Positions 27,851 through 40,073 of a stretch of DNA of 64,000 bases are shown here, piece after piece. Source of the DNA: Odontesthes bonariensis (Eukaryota; Chordata; Actinopteri; Atheriniformes; Atherinopsidae); NCBI RefSeq assembly GCF_027942865.1, contig NC_134509.1, positions 11,620,017 to 11,684,016 of the forward strand, given 5' to 3'. Every line of letters begins with the position of its first letter. Position 1 is the stretch's first letter. The position numbers and the translations under genes were made by a program. The notes under the pieces were generated by a model that saw nothing but the letters and a program-made list of their open reading frames with translations, searched no databases and had not been told where the DNA came from.

Positions 27851-28744
27851 AAGATGTGCTTTGTGTTTTTTTTTTTTTTATCAAGACTGTATACGAGACC
27901 TTAAAGGTTATCTTAAAGGATTCGTGTCCAACTTCTAAAAGATGCTGAGAAAAAAATACACCGGCATTAAACAGGTTCTTAGGAAACGCACCAGGGTTTA
28001 TAAAGCAGCCGAAAATTTCAGGTGGAAACAAGTACTGGCCTACATGTCTGTGCCTGCTCATTCTGTATTGTAGAGCCTTATTGGCTGACCTTTCTACCAA
28101 TCTTAATCAGCAATAGCCAGCCATGTTTCCTGTAATCAGTGGTTTGTTCATCACTTAGTCATCACTCAAGTTAACATTGCAGTGTGACTGTGAGACAGTG
28201 TAGTTTCTTGAAAAGTAATTTCAGTCTCTTATAGCTACACATATTGATATTTGTGTGCGTCTAACTGTAATTCCTTCACACATTTTGAGAGGAGCCATAT
28301 TATTGTTGCAAAAGTGCAGCTGTAATTAAAAGCTGAACCAAGTTTGCTCTGCATCTTAATTACATGCTAGCAGAGAAGGGGCATGTTTGTTCAGCAGCTC
28401 TTTTCGTAATTATACGTAGACTTTATGCGTACGTTGCTTCATGCATATATATTCTCCTATCTCTGTTATCATATGTTTGTATCAAACCTTTAATAAAACT
28501 ACTGGGAAGACGAGTTGATTTTTATCCCAAACCAGATTCATACAGCTTTCCACAAAGAAGAATCAGCTTTCATTTTAGCTATGGATCAAAAAGAAAAAGC
28601 TATTTTTTTTTGTTTCTTTCCAGAACTATAGGGAGGAGAATGTGAAAGGACCAGCTCAGTCTCATCGTTGAACCACTGGGAAATTTCAGTTGTGTTGCAG
28701 CTTGAGTGGGCCGAGATATGGAACTGTGGGTTCAGAATAGAATT
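27851..28744. other. Intergenic, nothing recognised
   Basis: A+T-rich; no supported gene or repeat. Confidence 0.45.
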
Positions 28745-29440
28745 GTAAATTTTCCTCCTCCACATAAAACTTTAAATAACCAAGCTCCATTCCATCCATC
28801 CATTTTCTACACATGCTTAATTAAACTCTCGGGTCGTGGGGACCAAGCTCCATTATATCTTAAAAATCTCATGGTTTGGTTTTTTCCCAGCAGAGCACTT
28901 TTCTCACAGACTGCAGGCTTTCTTGTGGTTCCTAGAGTTTCTTGAAGTAGTATGGGACGCAGAGCCTTCAATTATGAGGGAACAGCTCCCAGTATAGGCT
29001 CCGGACGCATACACCCTGTCTGCCTTTTCGTCTAAATTTAAATTGTTTCTTTTAGATAAAGCTTAATAGCAATTGATGGCTCAAATGACCCTGAACCATC
29101 CCTTCAATAATGCCGCTATAGTTCTAGACTGCTAGAGACCGCCCATAACCCCGTGAGCACCTTTCCTCACCTTGCTGTCTTAAATCTTCATTTACATGTG
29201 TACTATGTACGATGTTTTTGTCATCATTAACTTGTGTTTCTCTTTCTCAGCAGGTATACCTGGCTTGGTGTGATGCTGCTTGTTGACTCATCTTTCCGGT
29301 CCTCTCGACCCCCATCCAGTCAAGGCAGATTCAGAGAGTCTGCTTCTGCGAGAGGTTTCTGAGGATGCTGGAGTGAACTGACGAAAAGATTCAGGGCAAT
29401 AAATTGGTTTCCTTTGCTTAGAAACCTCTTGTGAATTAAA
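28745..29440 (+). mobile_element. LINE 3' fragment
   Basis: Matches, from memory, the end of a widespread fish LINE: 'caagctccattatatctt', 'tctcacagactgcaggcttt', 'ggttcctagagtttctt', 'gcagagccttcaattatgag', 'gctcaaatgaccctgaacc' and 'tctgcttctgcgagaggttt' occur in the expected order. Reading frames are broken. A 50-bp insertion interrupts it. Confidence 0.6.
28792..28841 (-). mobile_element. 50-bp retro-inserted RTE/SINE tail with 13-bp TSD
   Basis: A minus-strand tail of the (GGAT)n type sits between two perfect copies of ACCAAGCTCCATT at 28779-28791 and 28842-28854. The duplicated 13 bp belongs to the host LINE, so this is a very short target-primed insertion. Confidence 0.85.
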
Positions 29441-32109
29441 CTGTATTGAATGGACTAATTAGAATTTTAATAACTGAGATTTAATTGGATTTATTTGATT
29501 GAATAGAACTGTGTCTTTAAAGTGCCTGCACTTGAAAATTAGCGCTATAAACATGTGCACCTTTCAACACTTTTTCTATCTGGTTATTCTCACACTTTTA
29601 ATTGATAACTCCTCCTACAGTGTTCACAATTGCTCACATACAAAGTTTACCACCAGACGCATTAACCCTTAAAAAGAACAAGCAGGAATATCCCTCACGT
29701 TAAGTCTACACTTTGAGATCGCTTCCAGCACGTTTTTTTTAATTTATTTGTGATTGGTAAAGTTCATTAATGGCTGTGTATATGTATGATTTTCTGCCGA
29801 ACTCATATTGCATCCCCAGGAAAATATTTCTAGTAATGAGTTGGCCAAGCCTTATTAGTTTCATGTAGATTTGACAAAAGGCAGCTTGGTTTGACTAAGT
29901 GTGAAAAAGTCAATTGTAAGAAAAAAGTTTGCTGTCAAAGAATCTGTTTCTAACATCTTTTCGTAGCCTGTAGTTCTTGCAGTTTCTGCAATTATATCTT
30001 TTGTTTTCCTCACCAGCTGCTTTTATTTTTCCTCCACAGCATGCGGTAAGTTTTACAAAGCAGCTGTGATGTTCTCAGTCTATAGAGGGATGCTGCAGTT
30101 CAAGAATGCCCATCTTTTTTAATACTAGGCATAATCTGGGCTAATTACTGTATATTGTCTGAGCTAACAATTGGAAATCAAGTGTTATTTTATCCCCCTC
30201 TCATCCAGTCTGACTTACAGCTCCTTCAGTTATTTTAGTTGTAAATAATAGGAGTTGGCAGACTTTTCCCCAGAAGGTTCGACACACATTGAATGCTAAT
30301 GATCATCTTATCTGACTCTCAATGTCTAAACAAAGAAAATTGTCTATTTAATCAAACTCTTGACTGGTGAATTGCTGGATTGGAAGTCAAAACATTATGA
30401 CTACTCACAGATAACTTTTCACAATCAATATGCCAAGATAAACATTGTAAGGTGCAAGGGGTAAATTGGCATACCGACAAAGGAGCGACAAACTGTGTAC
30501 CAGAGACAGCTGTGTCGGAGCCATAAATCTGATAAATGTGATCAAGAGCTTCAACTGTAGCGCTTTGCAAAATAATTAATTCCCCCTGGCATCTTTCCGC
30601 CTTACTAACTGAGATTAAAAGTGATGCGTTAAATATTCACTCACAACCCTTTACTTTGAACCAAAACGTTGAACCCCAAAGGTAATTGGCAGCACCACCT
30701 TCAAAAGTCGCATGATGAGTTCAGTGAAGCTATTTGTAGTCTCAGAGTCTATATATGACTCTATACTCTACTCTGTAAAATGTGTATATATACATATATA
30801 TATATACACACATACTTGTGTGTGTGTGTGGATTCAATTTGATATCATAATACCTTTCTTGCTGCAATATAAATCATCATAAAACAAATGTGCTATTGTC
30901 ATTGGTAGATAACAATGTGAAAATAAAACTGAAGCTGACAAACATTTAGAAATTTGAAATGTTGAAGGTGAATGCCTATGCTCAAGTGCTCAAGTGAATA
31001 CATTTAAGTAAATTCTCACGTTTTTGTTTGTTTTGCGCCTTATGGAAGTACCTTATAGTGTTGATCAGATTATAAAAATTTCACAAAATCCATTTAAATC
31101 CCTAACTGAAAGTCAGCAAAATGGAAAAAATGTCAGTGGTGGTGTATTCATTCACAAGGCACAGCTCTAATGTGCCCGAAACCAAAGAATACCTTCAGAG
31201 GTCATGCCAAAATACAGGATTTTGGCCCCTCAATGTGGACTGGTAGCATTTAAGAGTGAATTTGTACATTTGGCAACAGTTTAAAATGCAACTGGCAAAC
31301 TATGCTTTCATCTTGAAATGCAATGTATTGATTTGCAGTTGTTGATTACCGTTCAAAACAGAAATTGAATTGTTCTGTATAAATTCTAGTTGAATTTCCA
31401 GTGAAAGGTACTTGGCTGACTGGTCTTGTTGGTCCTGTTCTATCCAACAGGGCCTGCAAGGCTTTGGGGAAGAGGCCAAAATAAAAGAGGCAGTTGGCCT
31501 CCAAGCAGAGTGATCGTTCATTTTTTGTTTTGTTTTGTCACCTTTCATCAGTCGGTGCATTATTCAGTGAAAGATAAACATAAAAATGGCATCAACCATT
31601 ACCTTGATTTATTTTCACACTAACAATACTTTAAAGTATTCGGCTGTGAACAAATGATAAAAAGCTGTACAGCTGTAATAATAAACTGCCACACGTGTAA
31701 ACTAGTCAGTAACAGTAGTCTACTTCCAAATGAAAAAGAATCAAAATTGTCTATCATTAGATTGTAATACACAGATTTACCGATGGCATAAAAGGAATTT
31801 ATCACTTGCTTAAGAAAGTAGAACAAATGATCAAAAATTCATGCTCAAATTTTTTCATGGGGGAGAAATCAAAATATGTGTTATTAAAATAAAATTCAAA
31901 AGTTGTGGATGGATCTGAAAGTAAATTCACTAGTCTGCTGAGGAGGATTCAGTACGGTTGCAGGCCCGGTTCAGTCAGTGTAGTTGCACCTTGACTTTGC
32001 ATTTAACTGGACCATCGGTTTTGTCCCAGTATACATGCATTGGAACAGAATCAAGAGCACCTATATAGAAAAATAAGTTTTTGAAGTTTGTTGATCAGGT
32101 ATGTGTTAA
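29441..32109. other. Intergenic, nothing recognised apart from a microsatellite
   Basis: No exon, RNA gene or repeat family could be supported. A compound TG/TA/TATG microsatellite occurs near 30779-30833. Confidence 0.5.
30779..30833. repeat. Compound (TA)n/(TG)n microsatellite
   Basis: Alternating TATA, CACA and TGTG runs. It can form a short self-complementary hairpin. Confidence 0.85.
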
Positions 32110-32275
32110 CACAATGCTAAGGACTGCTTAAAGAGATTGCAAAAGAACTCAAGAGCTATATCTCAGACTCTACAGTTCTCAGTTAGCATGTGAAATGTTG
32201 AAGTTCATGACAATACATAGGAAGAGACTGAGCAAGTATGGTTTGTTTGGAAGGGTTGCCAGTAGTTGCCACTAA
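32110..32275 (+). pseudogene. Tc1-like transposase fragment
   Basis: The segment from 'agagctatatctcagactc' through 'aagttcatgacaatac' to 'aagtatggtttgtttgg' parallels the Tc1 remnant at 24330-24420 (same order and spacing), but lacks both ends. Confidence 0.65.
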
Positions 32276-32973
32276 AGCCACATTTATTGATTAATTTGAC
32301 CTACCTAGAAGGTAGTGCAAAAAAGTTACAGCTCCCACGTTATGACCAGCCCATTTTGTTGTTTAGAATTAGATTCAGACAACTTTATTTATCCCACAAA
32401 AGCAGTTCAGGTCTATAGTGTGAGTCACATTAAAAAGGAACAAAGAAAAGCAAACAAACATCCATCCATTCATTTTCATCATTTTCAGGGTTGCGGGGGG
32501 GCTGGAGCCTTGTGGATGTTCAGTATGACAATCAATTATTCTTCGCTCTTATTCAATCTTGGAAAGAATTAAAAAATCGTGAATTTGTCATATCTAAAAA
32601 GTAAAGAAAAAAAAAAACTTCTAGAAAGAATATTTAAACTACCACTCCAGCAGCTATCCGGGCTGGCAGCTGCCAGCATGCCAAAGTGGCGGCTGCCTTT
32701 CTAATATTGTTTAAAGCCACTGAAAGAGAATAAATTAGCATTCTGATAGTCATTTGCTCCATTGTTTCGTATGTAGAAGTGTTTAGAGTTACTGCTGTAA
32801 CAGCAGATGCTCAGCTTTTCCTCACAGCTTGATGACTTTTTAATTCATTTGTACCTCACAATGCATGCTCATTAGCTGTACAGCCCATTGCGATACATAG
32901 AACAAATGAGCTTTCTGACCTTGCCTCTCTGAGACTATAGGTAGTGTTCTGTACAATCAAAGCAGAAATCCGC

Positions 32974-33060
32974 TAGCCTAGAAATCTAGACGCCCCTAGC
33001 GGCCGCAAAATGAATTTGCTCCGGGGCTTTTTGCTGTACGGGTCTGGCTTGCTAGGCTAG
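32974..33060. mobile_element. Tiny hAT-type MITE with 8-bp TSD
   Basis: Only 87 bp long. It is flanked by AAATCCGC at 32966-32973 and 33061-33068, with inverted ends TAGCCTAG and CTAGGCTA(G). The interior is G+C-richer than its surroundings. Confidence 0.7.
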
Positions 33061-33068
33061 AAATCCGC

Positions 33069-35225
33069 GGCCATATAGCACTAATGACTGATTTTGCTCA
33101 GGATATATCTTGTGATATACAAACATCTTCTTGACATGTTAGGAAGTAGATTTTTAGTGGAGTTAGATGTTCGTTGTAATATACATTACCTCAGTCTCAC
33201 TGTCAGCAGTGCCAATATACTAGAAAAATCCCTGAACTTCACAGACAAAAGTTCTAACAAGCAATGCAAGCCACAGCCAAACTCCAAATTATGACTAAGT
33301 TTATTAGCCTTTATCTCTACAGCCTGTTGCTATGTTCTACTGTGTGACTTTGTTCTTGAGTACCAGCACAGTAATTGCCACCTAGTTAGCCTGTTGCCTG
33401 AGTGTTCAGTTTGTGGAGAAGTGCCCAACACTTACAGTTGCTTAGCAAAACGGCTGATTGCTGTCAGATCAGTCATAAAAGCATGTAGTCTACTTGAGTC
33501 GTGAGTGAAGAGAATGATCATCTTTTCTCTTTTTTTTCTCGGATTGAGGCCCTATTTTGAACCTTGAGCTGAGAAATCACAATGAGCACATATTTTCTTT
33601 TTTTCTTTCGGTCTCTGCAGTTTCAGGCCGAGGTGGGAAAAAAGTTGTGATTGTCATCTTGTGGAACAAGCACTGAAGGGTTTGCAAGGGAGTTTAAGAG
33701 GCTTTATGGCACTTGCTAAATGTGATTTGAAATGTTTTATCTCACTAAAATAAGTGTCAATTGCAGAGGACCTTTGGGGGGGAAAAAAGTTAATCTTACA
33801 TTCATTTCAGAAAAAAAAGGGTGCAGAGACTTTGAGCACAGTATATTCCTTTACCTAATAATGTAGGAGACTGTCATGTCTGAGTGCTTATCGGAAAGAT
33901 GTACCCTGGTAGCTCAATCACATTTGGTTTTCTGTGTCTTATTTGGTACAAAGCAAGTCAGCTTGATGTAACGAACTCTCAATACAATTATTGTCTCAGA
34001 GACCATATACCAACCTGTTATAATGTAACAATGATATAATACGACAATGTCACAGAATCATGAGTTGCATTTTACCAAGCCATCTTCTTTATGTACCTTA
34101 CAGTGTGTCAAACTAGTCATCGCTGTATTTTTTTGCCCTATCACAAAGATAAGGATTTTTTTTGTCGCAAACTGTGTTTAGTTGATGTCATTTTCAAGCA
34201 AGATTTTCTTGGATGTGGCAAAGCCTTGCAGGAAGATACATTTTGCAAGGGTGATACTTCAAGAGATGCTGATCTTATTTCAAAGTAATATCACTGGAAA
34301 AAGGATGCAGGAACACACAATAGCGTTTGATAATGGGGTACACGCCTTGTCAGAGAACAGCCTGGCCACACATATGAAAAGCAATGTCAAAATTGAAGCC
34401 ATCGTTAAATTTGGGGATTAGGGAAAAGCTACTCTGGAAAGGCCTTGGGATGAATGGGAATAAATGAACACAAGCTTAAGTAGTCTTAACTGCAATTTGC
34501 TGTGATAGGATTCCTTTCAGTCAAAACAAATTATACTCACACAGCCTGCAGCTGAAAATATTTCAGTAGAACAATACCAAGGGAAATCCTGATAAAGAAA
34601 TAAGGTTATTGCAAGCAAATTGTTAGGGTAATTAAATCTGATTATTCATGAGGGAGCACTTGATGCAGTCAGAGAAATCAACAGGCTCAGTTTGAGGACT
34701 GAAATAAAGATTATGACAATGTTTTGAGTTGATTAGTTATAGTACAAAAACAATCATGATTTGTGTTAACGATTTACTTTACTAAAGTTTGTTCAGAATT
34801 ATTTGTGAAGGATCTTAGTTCTCCATCGCATGTGGCACTCGTGACTTACAGTCCAGAGGGCTAAAAGATTGATGGCCAGAGGACTGATTGTTGGTTTCCT
34901 GACCAGCAGGAAATAAAATCTGGGATGTCCTCCTGTTTTTCGCTTTTCACAGTTAAAGTTCCCTTAATCAAAGCAAAGCAAGCTCCTGTGGCAGATATGT
35001 TCAGTGTATCATAATATAAGCATAAAAAAAATTCAAATCTAAATGGGAGACACCTTGATCAAGATTATTAAGAATAGAATAATGAGGAGGTCCCAGGACC
35101 GATCCTTGAGGCATGCCGTTGGTTACACTAAGGTAGCTAGGGAGGATTCCATTTACCTGCACACACTAAAATCAACCGACAATGTGATCAAGCAATAACA
35201 ATAATAAGGTGTACAATGCTATTGG
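33069..35225. other. Intergenic, nothing recognised
   Basis: A+T-rich; ORFs are short and unsupported. Confidence 0.45.
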
Positions 35226-35401
35226 AAGAGTGTCACGTTCATGGGGTTTTCCCCATGTTTTGGATTTTGTGTTTATCATGCTTAGTCACATCCTAGTTTA
35301 AGTCCATGTTTAGTTAAGTTTGCCATTGCCTTTTTTCTCACTTCCCATGCCAGGTTATTAGTTTCACTCACGTCACCTGTTTTTCATTTCCCCAGCTGCA
35401 C

Positions 35402-35786
35402 TCATTTGTGTACAAGTCTCTTCACGGTCAAGCGCCAAAGTACATCTCTGACATGTTAGAGCCATATGAACCAACTCGGGCTCTGAGAACCTCAGGGAGG
35501 GGTCTCCTGCTGGTGCCCAGAGTCAGGACTAAACAAGGTGAGGCTGCGTTTCAGTTTTATGCCCCTAAAATCTGGAACAGTCTTCCAGAAGATGTGAGAC
35601 AGGCCTCAACTCTGACAATGTTTAAATCCAGGCTGAAAACAGTTCTATTTAGCTGTGCATATGACACCTGAAAGTATTTTATCTGCACTCTTCACTTTTT
35701 AATTAATTAATGATTATTTTAATGGGTTTTAAATTTCTTTCTTTTATTTTTTTATTCCTTTTTAATGGTTTTATTGCCTTCTTGTG
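35402..35786 (+). mobile_element. L2/Rex-like LINE 3' end nested in the LTR-like element
   Basis: An 87-codon ORF carries the LINE C-terminal signature: YKSLHGQAPKYISDMLEPYE, RTKQGEAAFQFYAPKIWNSL and MFKSRLKTVLF. The 3' UTR breaks off mid-tail ('attgccttcttgtgatg') where the inverted-repeat element begins. The normal 'taaagcactttg' continuation is absent. Confidence 0.8.
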
Positions 35787-36149
35787 ATGAAACGGTTTCC
35801 TATGGGCAACGTTATAAAGGCACAAACTATGCTTTTTATAATTTATTAATTACTGTACACTAGCACTGATAACGTGGAGGTGCGTCGCTTACTTAAAAAA
35901 ATCCGGGTTACTGTAATTTTGATTTTTTTGTCGTAAAGTGGGTGTTACTGACGTCATCGTCGTGCTACTACACAGACAGCCCACAGACCTGCTGCCTATT
36001 TATTCATTCGGCTGAAATTCAAAATTACAGTAACCCGGATTTTTTTAAAGTATTAAAGTATTTTTTTAAGTGCTAGTGTACTGTAATTAATAAATTATAA
36101 TCAGCGTAGTTTGTGCCTGTATAACGTTGCCCATAGGAAACCGTTTCAT
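35787..36149. mobile_element. Fold-back element with arms of about 145 bp
   Basis: The left arm starts ATGAAACGGTTTCCTATGGG and the right arm ends with its inverse. The arms stay complementary, with a few mismatches and small indels, through 'ctgtacactagcac' and 'aatccgggttactgtaattt', leaving a loop of about 70 bp (35935-36005). Unrelated-looking repeat sequence continues to about 36298 ('gtcctttaa') and may be part of the same element. No ORF. The superfamily is not resolved. Confidence 0.8.
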
Positions 36150-36475
36150 GGCCGAATATCTCAAGAGAGCAGCCAGACGCCTCTCGAATATCTTCGGAAC
36201 AGCTCCAAATTACCAACAACAAGCAGGGGTGAGTATAACATCATGTTATAATGTGAAATCAAGGGCCCAATGTCAAAAAAACTGTCTTGTCCTTTAAATA
36301 CCGTTCTTATTTATTCTAAGCCACAGTCATGTTTTGTTTTCGTCACAGTTTAGTTTTTGGTATACGGCTCAGCCGCGCTTTTTGTTAAAACCTTTTTGTG
36401 AATAAACTAAGTTTTTCTTTCTACCTCTGGAGTCCGCATCCGTGTCCTGCCACACCCACCCTCTTTGACAAAGAG

Positions 36476-39400
36476 CAGTTCAACTAAACCTACTGTCTTG
36501 GATAAATTGTGATTTTTTTTTTCTTTTTCTAAATGAGTGATTTCAAATATATTCTAAAACAAACATAACAGGAAGCATCTTTTATCAAAGTATTTGAAAA
36601 ATTGGTCAAAGGAACACTTCTGAATGTCAGTCTAAAATGTCACTTGTTTATACAAGACATACAGTATGTATTCCAACCTTTTTAACAGTGACTGTAATGA
36701 GTGTTTAGTCTCTCAGCATCTTGTCTTTTTCAACAAGCTTTCTCTTTCAAACTAATAAAATCACTGAATCCATCTATATTCAGCTGTTTTTTTTTTTTCC
36801 CCTGATGTGCCCACATCCACCCATTTGTTTGCTCATACTCGAGAATATAATTGGTCCCGAATTTCCCCTTTCAGCTTAATGGAATGAAAGCTTTAACCGC
36901 TTTCATGCTGCTCACATTTTACTGGATTTCTGGATTCCCGGCCCCATCTCATTGATAACCAGTTAACGGATCTTATTTCTAACAGTGGCTTACGTACTTA
37001 AACACTTTTTGAATAATTTAAAAAAAGAAAAACAACAAACAAAAAAACGTTTCACATCCAACAACTAGAACATTTCCTCCTCATCTTCCCTCCTTTGAGC
37101 CCTGTCGCATCATCCACCTCCTGTCTGAGCTTCACCTGCTATAATAGAGAAAAGCATCATTTGCTTTCAGACTGACGCATTACAGTTTGAGTACCACATT
37201 AGTGAAGCACTGAGTTGGAACAGTCAAACCTGAATACTGTGTGCAACCTCATGTGGACAAAACCAAACACCTAAAAAGACTAGACAGTATAAGAAGAGAA
37301 GAATCATGGATTTTTTATTAAACTCCCTCTTACCGAAGCACAGAACTCTTTCTAATGGGAAGAAATTGAACTCACCCTTGATGAACTTCTACAACATCAC
37401 AAGAATATCCCATAGTTTAATCCAAAAAACAGTGAGGTTTCCCCTTATTTAAACGGAAAAACTTAGGGATCCAGCAAAAGACTGAAACAGCTGAAACTGT
37501 TACTTTAATCTTACCTGCTCTCTTGTGTTGTTCTGATCTAGCACTGACTCCTTCATGGAAATTTTAAAGTCAATCAGAATTTTTACTTTTTTCCCCACAA
37601 GAATATACCCGTTTACAATTATATTTTCTATCAAGCTGCTGTTTCAGACAATGCTTGTGGCAGTTTGCCGTTCATTTTGTTTTGCACAATATGCTCTCTT
37701 CAAAATGGAGCAGAACTGAGCTCAGTACAGCAGTAATTTGTGATGACAGTTAAAGTCATTATCCTCTTCACATACTGAGGAGGTGTCTCCCAGTGGGATC
37801 TTTTGCCATTTTTTTCCCCCACAACAGCGTGGTTTATGTTCGATAAATACTTTACCACAAGGTTTTTGTGTTTTCTTATTCCTGAAACGACAGAGTCGAA
37901 TCTCCCACACATAAGCTCCTCAAACTAGCAGCCCTGGGGCTTGAGGTGATGGATTTCACTGTGCAAAACCCTCTGAGTTTCAAATAATCCACAAGTCATG
38001 AGCCTTGGCTATTGCTGCTGTGTGGCGGTAACTCCGCAGAGTTTGGAAGATTATATTACATCCCATTATACTAATAGAATATATACAGTATAAAATGAAG
38101 CCTCCAGCTAAGTCCTTACAAAATTATCCCACCATCTTCCATTGACCTCAACACTTTTAAATGAGGTCAAGATGAAGTACATTAGAAAATACTTAAGTGG
38201 ATAATTGGATCAACTATTCGACCGATGTCACATTTGAGAGGTAAACACAGTTGTAGGGTTGAAACTAAAGCAATCACCACTTCCAAAAGTCTGTGCCTTG
38301 GGGATCCCAAAGCACTTTAGTGGTGTGGACGCTGTGTAAACACGGCAAAAGTTATTGCACATTGTTTCGCATCAAAAGCAAAAACTTACAGGTGTGGGCC
38401 ATGGTGCCAGGAATTCATGAATAAATATTCTCTGTTGAGTTGTTTTAAACAAAGTATACCACCATGGGGTTTTCTGATGCATTTCTCTTGTGCAGTACAG
38501 CTCAGACTGACCGGAGACTCCACTTAGAATCAAGACAGTGTTTCTTTGTCGGTCTCTAACAAGACTCGTTTTCATAGTAGTAAGTCTGTCAAAGTCTGGA
38601 CAGCTGTTCTTACTTTTTAGGCCTGTTTTAAACTATTCACATGTCCACAGTTTAACCGCTAATCTCTGTTTTTTGAGGAACTGAGTCTGAATGGAATGAT
38701 GCTTATTTTATAAATTTCTCTTGACATTGATTCATTAAGGTTGAATTTGGCTGAACCTGTTTGAGGCTCATAAATACACCTGAGTAAAAACCAGGGATCA
38801 GATTAAAGACTAAATGTTATGCTGGAACACGCACGACTGTATCTGCTCTACTTTCATGGTTGATAATTACCAGCATGACTGGCAAACAGTTGATTATATT
38901 ATATAAGTTGTCCATGGTACTGAAAATAGAAATTCCACAGAGAAAGAGAGGGGAGATTCATTTTAACAGTGTTTTAAAAAAGAAAATCACTTTATTACAT
39001 TCACATTATTATTATTGTTGTTGTTGTTGTCTTTGTTTTTGCAGCATCACTGCTAATATTTATAGCAAAGAATATACAACATTTTTGTTGGTAAAAGATG
39101 GATGTAGCCTTTGGGGAGTGTTACATGCTGTGTGTGTGTTTTTTTTATAGGTCTCTCATGGACCTATTCTGTCCAAGTATTATTATTCTTCCTTATTAGA
39201 TGTGCTTCAGTGTTGCTCTGGAATCATTACTGTTTGATGCTTTCACAAGACTTAACTCAAATTGAATTCCTCACTGTACATTCCTCCACTCAAATCAAGT
39301 GTTTGTGGAGCTCTTTAAGAGAATGGAGCTGGGGTTAAACACAAGTCATGAGCAAATCAACAAGTACTTTCATCCCGACTGTGTTTTGACAGTTTTCACT

Positions 39401-39680
39401 ACCTTGACTTGTTGGATCTTTTCCATCACCCACATCCCGTGGCAAAGCTTAACTCGACTCTCTTTGAGCATATCTGGTTTGATAGTAACATATATTTGGT
39501 TTGCTGAAGTTCCAAAAAGCAAACTAAACTGATACTAAATGGCCACTGTAACAAAAGCATGTTCACATTCATTATTAGGAGAGAACAGGTGATGCAATAA
39601 CATTTTCTCACTCCTCCAAACATGTACCAACAAACAGCAGCCACAAGCCACATATTATCTCTATTGAATTTTGCTGAAGG
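36476..39680. other. Intergenic, nothing recognised
   Basis: No supported exon, RNA gene or repeat family. A minus-strand ORF near 37700-37912 has no recognisable domain or splice context. Confidence 0.45.
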
Positions 39681-39693
39681 AAAAGCCTTAAAT

Positions 39694-40060
39694 GGTTAGC
39701 ACCGTCGCCTCACAGCAAGAGGGTTCCAGGTTCAACTCCCGGATGGGGCCTTTCTCTGTGGAGTTTGCATGTTCTCCCCGTGTATGTGTGGGTTCTCTCC
39801 GGGTACTCCGGCTTCCTCCCACTGTCCAAAAACATACATGTTAGGTTAATTGGTGTCTCTAAAATTGTCCTTAGGAGTGAGTGAGTGTGTGTGTGTGTGG
39901 TTGTTTGTCTCGTTTGTCTCTGTGTGGCCCTGAATGGACTGGCGACCTGTCCAGGGTGTACCCCGCCTCTCGCCCGATGACCGCTGGGATAGGCTCCAGC
40001 CCCCCCGCGACATGACCGACGGATTCAGCGGGTATATAAAATGGATGGATGGATGGATGG
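39694..40060 (+). mobile_element. tRNA-like SINE with (GGAT)n tail and 13-bp TSD
   Basis: The head 'ggttagcaccgtcgcctcac' and 'ggttccaggttcaactcccg' resembles tRNA A and B boxes. The body contains 'gtttgcatgttctccccgtg', 'ccaaaaacatacatg' and 'ggcgacctgtccagggtgta', and it ends in GGAT repeats. TSD copies AAAAGCCTTAAAT (39681-39693) and AAAAGCCTGAAAT (40061-40073) differ by one base. This is a very common teleost repeat. The tail type suggests RTE-class machinery (inference). Confidence 0.85.
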
Positions 40061-40073
40061 AAAAGCCTGAAAT

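Larger units (their letters stand above)
35231..36470 (+). mobile_element. TGTCAC...TTGACA LTR-like element, copy A, with nested insertions
   Basis: Flanked by AAGAG at 35226-35230 and 36471-36475. Its two ends (35231-35401 and about 36300-36470) align with the uninterrupted copy at 46990-47440: 'agtttcactca', 'cacctgt', 'ccagctgcactca', 'cggctcagccgcgcttt' and 'gtccgcatccgtgtcc' appear in the same order. TG...CA ends, a 5-bp TSD and an AATAAA-type signal near the end suggest a solo LTR. The middle is replaced by a LINE end and a fold-back element. Confidence 0.75.

Noticed and set aside
37700-37912. Two overlapping minus-strand ORFs
   Set aside because: No domain, no conserved splice context, A+T-rich background.
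39694-39745. Candidate tRNA gene
   Set aside because: A and B box-like sequences are present but no cloverleaf; it is the head of a SINE with tail and TSD.
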